A stretch of DNA of 52,789 nucleotides from Ignavibacteria bacterium (GTDB taxonomy: Bacteria > Bacteroidota > Ignavibacteria > Tepidaquicellales > Tepidaquicellaceae), in NCBI GenBank assembly GCA_019694675.1, contig JAIBBK010000029.1, positions 1-52,789 of the forward strand, read 5' to 3'. Shown here piece by piece: positions 51,918 through 52,789 of the stretch. Every line of letters starts with the position of its first letter. The first letter of the stretch is position 1. The notes below the pieces were generated by a model. It was given only the letters and a program-made list of their open reading frames with translations, did no database searches and had not been told where the DNA came from. Made by a program: the position numbers and the translations under genes.

Positions 51918-52789
51918 TCAGCCAATGCTTTTTAAGATGAAATTGAATGCAGGAATGATATTGAATTTCCTCAGTGTCCTTTTGAGCTTCAGCCTGTTTG
52001 CGTAACTCTTCTGATACTTATTCAGATACTTCACGTCCATCAATGACAGGCACTTGTTCAGCAACTTGAAGTTCTCCGTCGTGCTGGCCTTTCTCGCCGT
52101 CTGATACAGAACATTCTGTATCGCTCCGGTTGCAATCGCCTTTGTACGTGCATCGAACTCAATATCAAACTCATATCCCCTGTAATCTTTTATTCCGTGA
52201 ATCTCTTCAAGCAGTTTCGCTTCTTTTTCAAGGCCGCACTTCTTTGCAATCGAGGCAAAGATCCTGTTGTACTCATTCTGAAACCTGAACTGATATGTCT
52301 TGGATTCGGAATGTATCCTGAAATGAGTCAGCAGTTTGTTAACATAGAGTATGTCATCCTGCCCGAACGTGAACAGGAACCTCTTGAATATGTCCTGATC
52401 CATGACGTACTGCAGACTGACATTCAGTTCGCCCAGTTTTCTCAGACTTTCGAGGTCAAAGAAACATGAGGGCTGATTGAGAAGCACAATTGCAAGCGTC
52501 TGCTCAAGCGTTGGCTGAAGCTTGAAATCTATCAGCTTGTCATCCTCTGTACCGTCATCATGAAAAATTCTGTAATCTCCCGCAATGAGCCTTGTCTTTC
52601 CGGGCACGTAACATGAAGCCAGCACGCTGAAGCAGTCCTCATGATAGTAGTCATCGCTGTTCAGCCAGTTGAAGATGTCTCCGGTGCATTCCTTAAGCCC
52701 TTTGTTGATCGCATCTGACTGTCCGTTGTCCTTCTCGCTAACGAAGTGGTCAATCCACTTTGAGTATTTTGCAAGCACTTCGATAGTTT
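51918..52789 (-). CDS. GT2 glycosyltransferase, N-terminus outside the window
   Basis: The frame is open to the right edge; the GTG at 52778 is internal because the codons beyond it continue a GT2 sequence (T-I-E-V before LAKYSKWID). Visible motifs are SEKDNGQSDAINKGL and FNWLNSDDYYHED, typical of the WcaA-like GT2 group (DxD equivalent in NSDDYY). Then come a helical C-terminal part and a stop at 51918. Only about 290 residues are seen. It lies 18 bases before the GT4 gene at 50766-51899. Confidence 0.88.
   Translation of the reverse strand, partial: TIEVLAKYSKWIDHFVSEKDNGQSDAINKGLKECTGDIFNWLNSDDYYHEDCFSVLASCYVPGKTRLIAGDYRIFHDDGTEDDKLIDFKLQPTLEQTLAIVLLNQPSCFFDLESLRKLGELNVSLQYVMDQDIFKRFLFTFGQDDILYVNKLLTHFRIHSESKTYQFRFQNEYNRIFASIAKKCGLEKEAKLLEEIHGIKDYRGYEFDIEFDARTKAIATGAIQNVLYQTARKASTTENFKLLNKCLSLMDVKYLNKYQKSYANRLKLKRTLRKFNIIPAFNFILKSIG

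Noticed and set aside
52776..52778. GTG as the start of the last GT2 gene
   Set aside because: The frame stays open to the edge and the codons before it fit the GT2 pattern, so the true start is outside the window.
1..52789. Mobile elements, CRISPR arrays, tRNA or rRNA genes
   Set aside because: I found no transposase or integrase product, no regularly spaced direct repeats and no tRNA-like or rRNA-like sequence. Reading by eye can miss a tRNA.

Overview
This window looks like a chromosomal segment from a Gram-negative bacterium of the Bacteroidetes/Ignavibacteria side of the tree (Ignavibacteriota-like). The case rests on secreted proteins that end in type IX secretion (T9SS) sorting domains with PNPFN and DMLGRQ motifs, on two promoters matching the Bacteroidetes consensus TAnnTTTG, and on Gram-negative outer-membrane genes (an Mla-type lipid transporter and a Wzi-like barrel). 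Almost everything lies on the minus strand, so transcription runs from high to low coordinates. I saw no tRNA, rRNA, insertion sequence, phage gene or CRISPR array.

Region 1 (1-5723) holds secreted proteins. There is a cut-off copy and a full copy of a YCF48/BNR-repeat protein, a secreted protein of unknown function, a T9SS cargo with a choice-of-anchor-J-type domain, and a Tat-exported phosphoesterase coupled to that cargo. The two BNR paralogues share a promoter layout: a dyad ATGAC-N4-GTCAT centred 53.5 bases from each start codon, with TAnnTTTG between. This resembles a CRP/FNR-type activator site. Region 2 (5724-6458) is mostly spacer around the only plausible plus-strand gene, a small membrane protein. 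Region 3 (6459-9787) is mlaD-mlaF-mlaE plus a coupled small outer-membrane barrel candidate.

Region 4 (9857-52789) is a large surface-polysaccharide locus of about 43 kb that continues beyond the right edge. It starts (in map order) with a Wzi-like barrel, a PglF/CapD-type UDP-GlcNAc 4,6-dehydratase, a PglC-type phosphoglycosyl transferase and a PglE-type aminotransferase, a set that could make and load a bacillosamine-type first sugar. Beyond that come eight separate GT4 proteins plus a tandem GT4-GT4 protein, five GT2 proteins, two GT-C membrane transferases, a Wzy/O-antigen-ligase-like protein, a UDP-glucuronate 4-epimerase, a sugar formyltransferase-like protein, three asparagine-synthetase-type proteins (one without its glutaminase domain), a CapK/PaaK-like adenylating protein, three methyltransferases, two NodB-type deacetylases, a GNAT acyltransferase, two hexapeptide acyltransferases, a WecE-type aminotransferase, a cytoplasmic beta-propeller and WbqC. 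From 52789 down to 13691 most genes overlap by 1-50 bases or are separated by fewer than 25, suggesting one very long coupled transcript.

Reading the locus as a whole (inference): it makes a complex heteropolysaccharide, probably initiated by a PglC-type transferase, carrying galacturonate and 4-amino-4,6-dideoxy sugars, with N-formyl, N-acyl and perhaps amide decorations. No Wzx flippase, Wzz or ABC exporter was seen here, so export genes must lie elsewhere. The least explained parts are the WecE/propeller/PglD-like/WbqC block (37436-40900), the three asparagine-synthetase-like genes, the formyltransferase without its usual Asn, and the shared dyad promoter.
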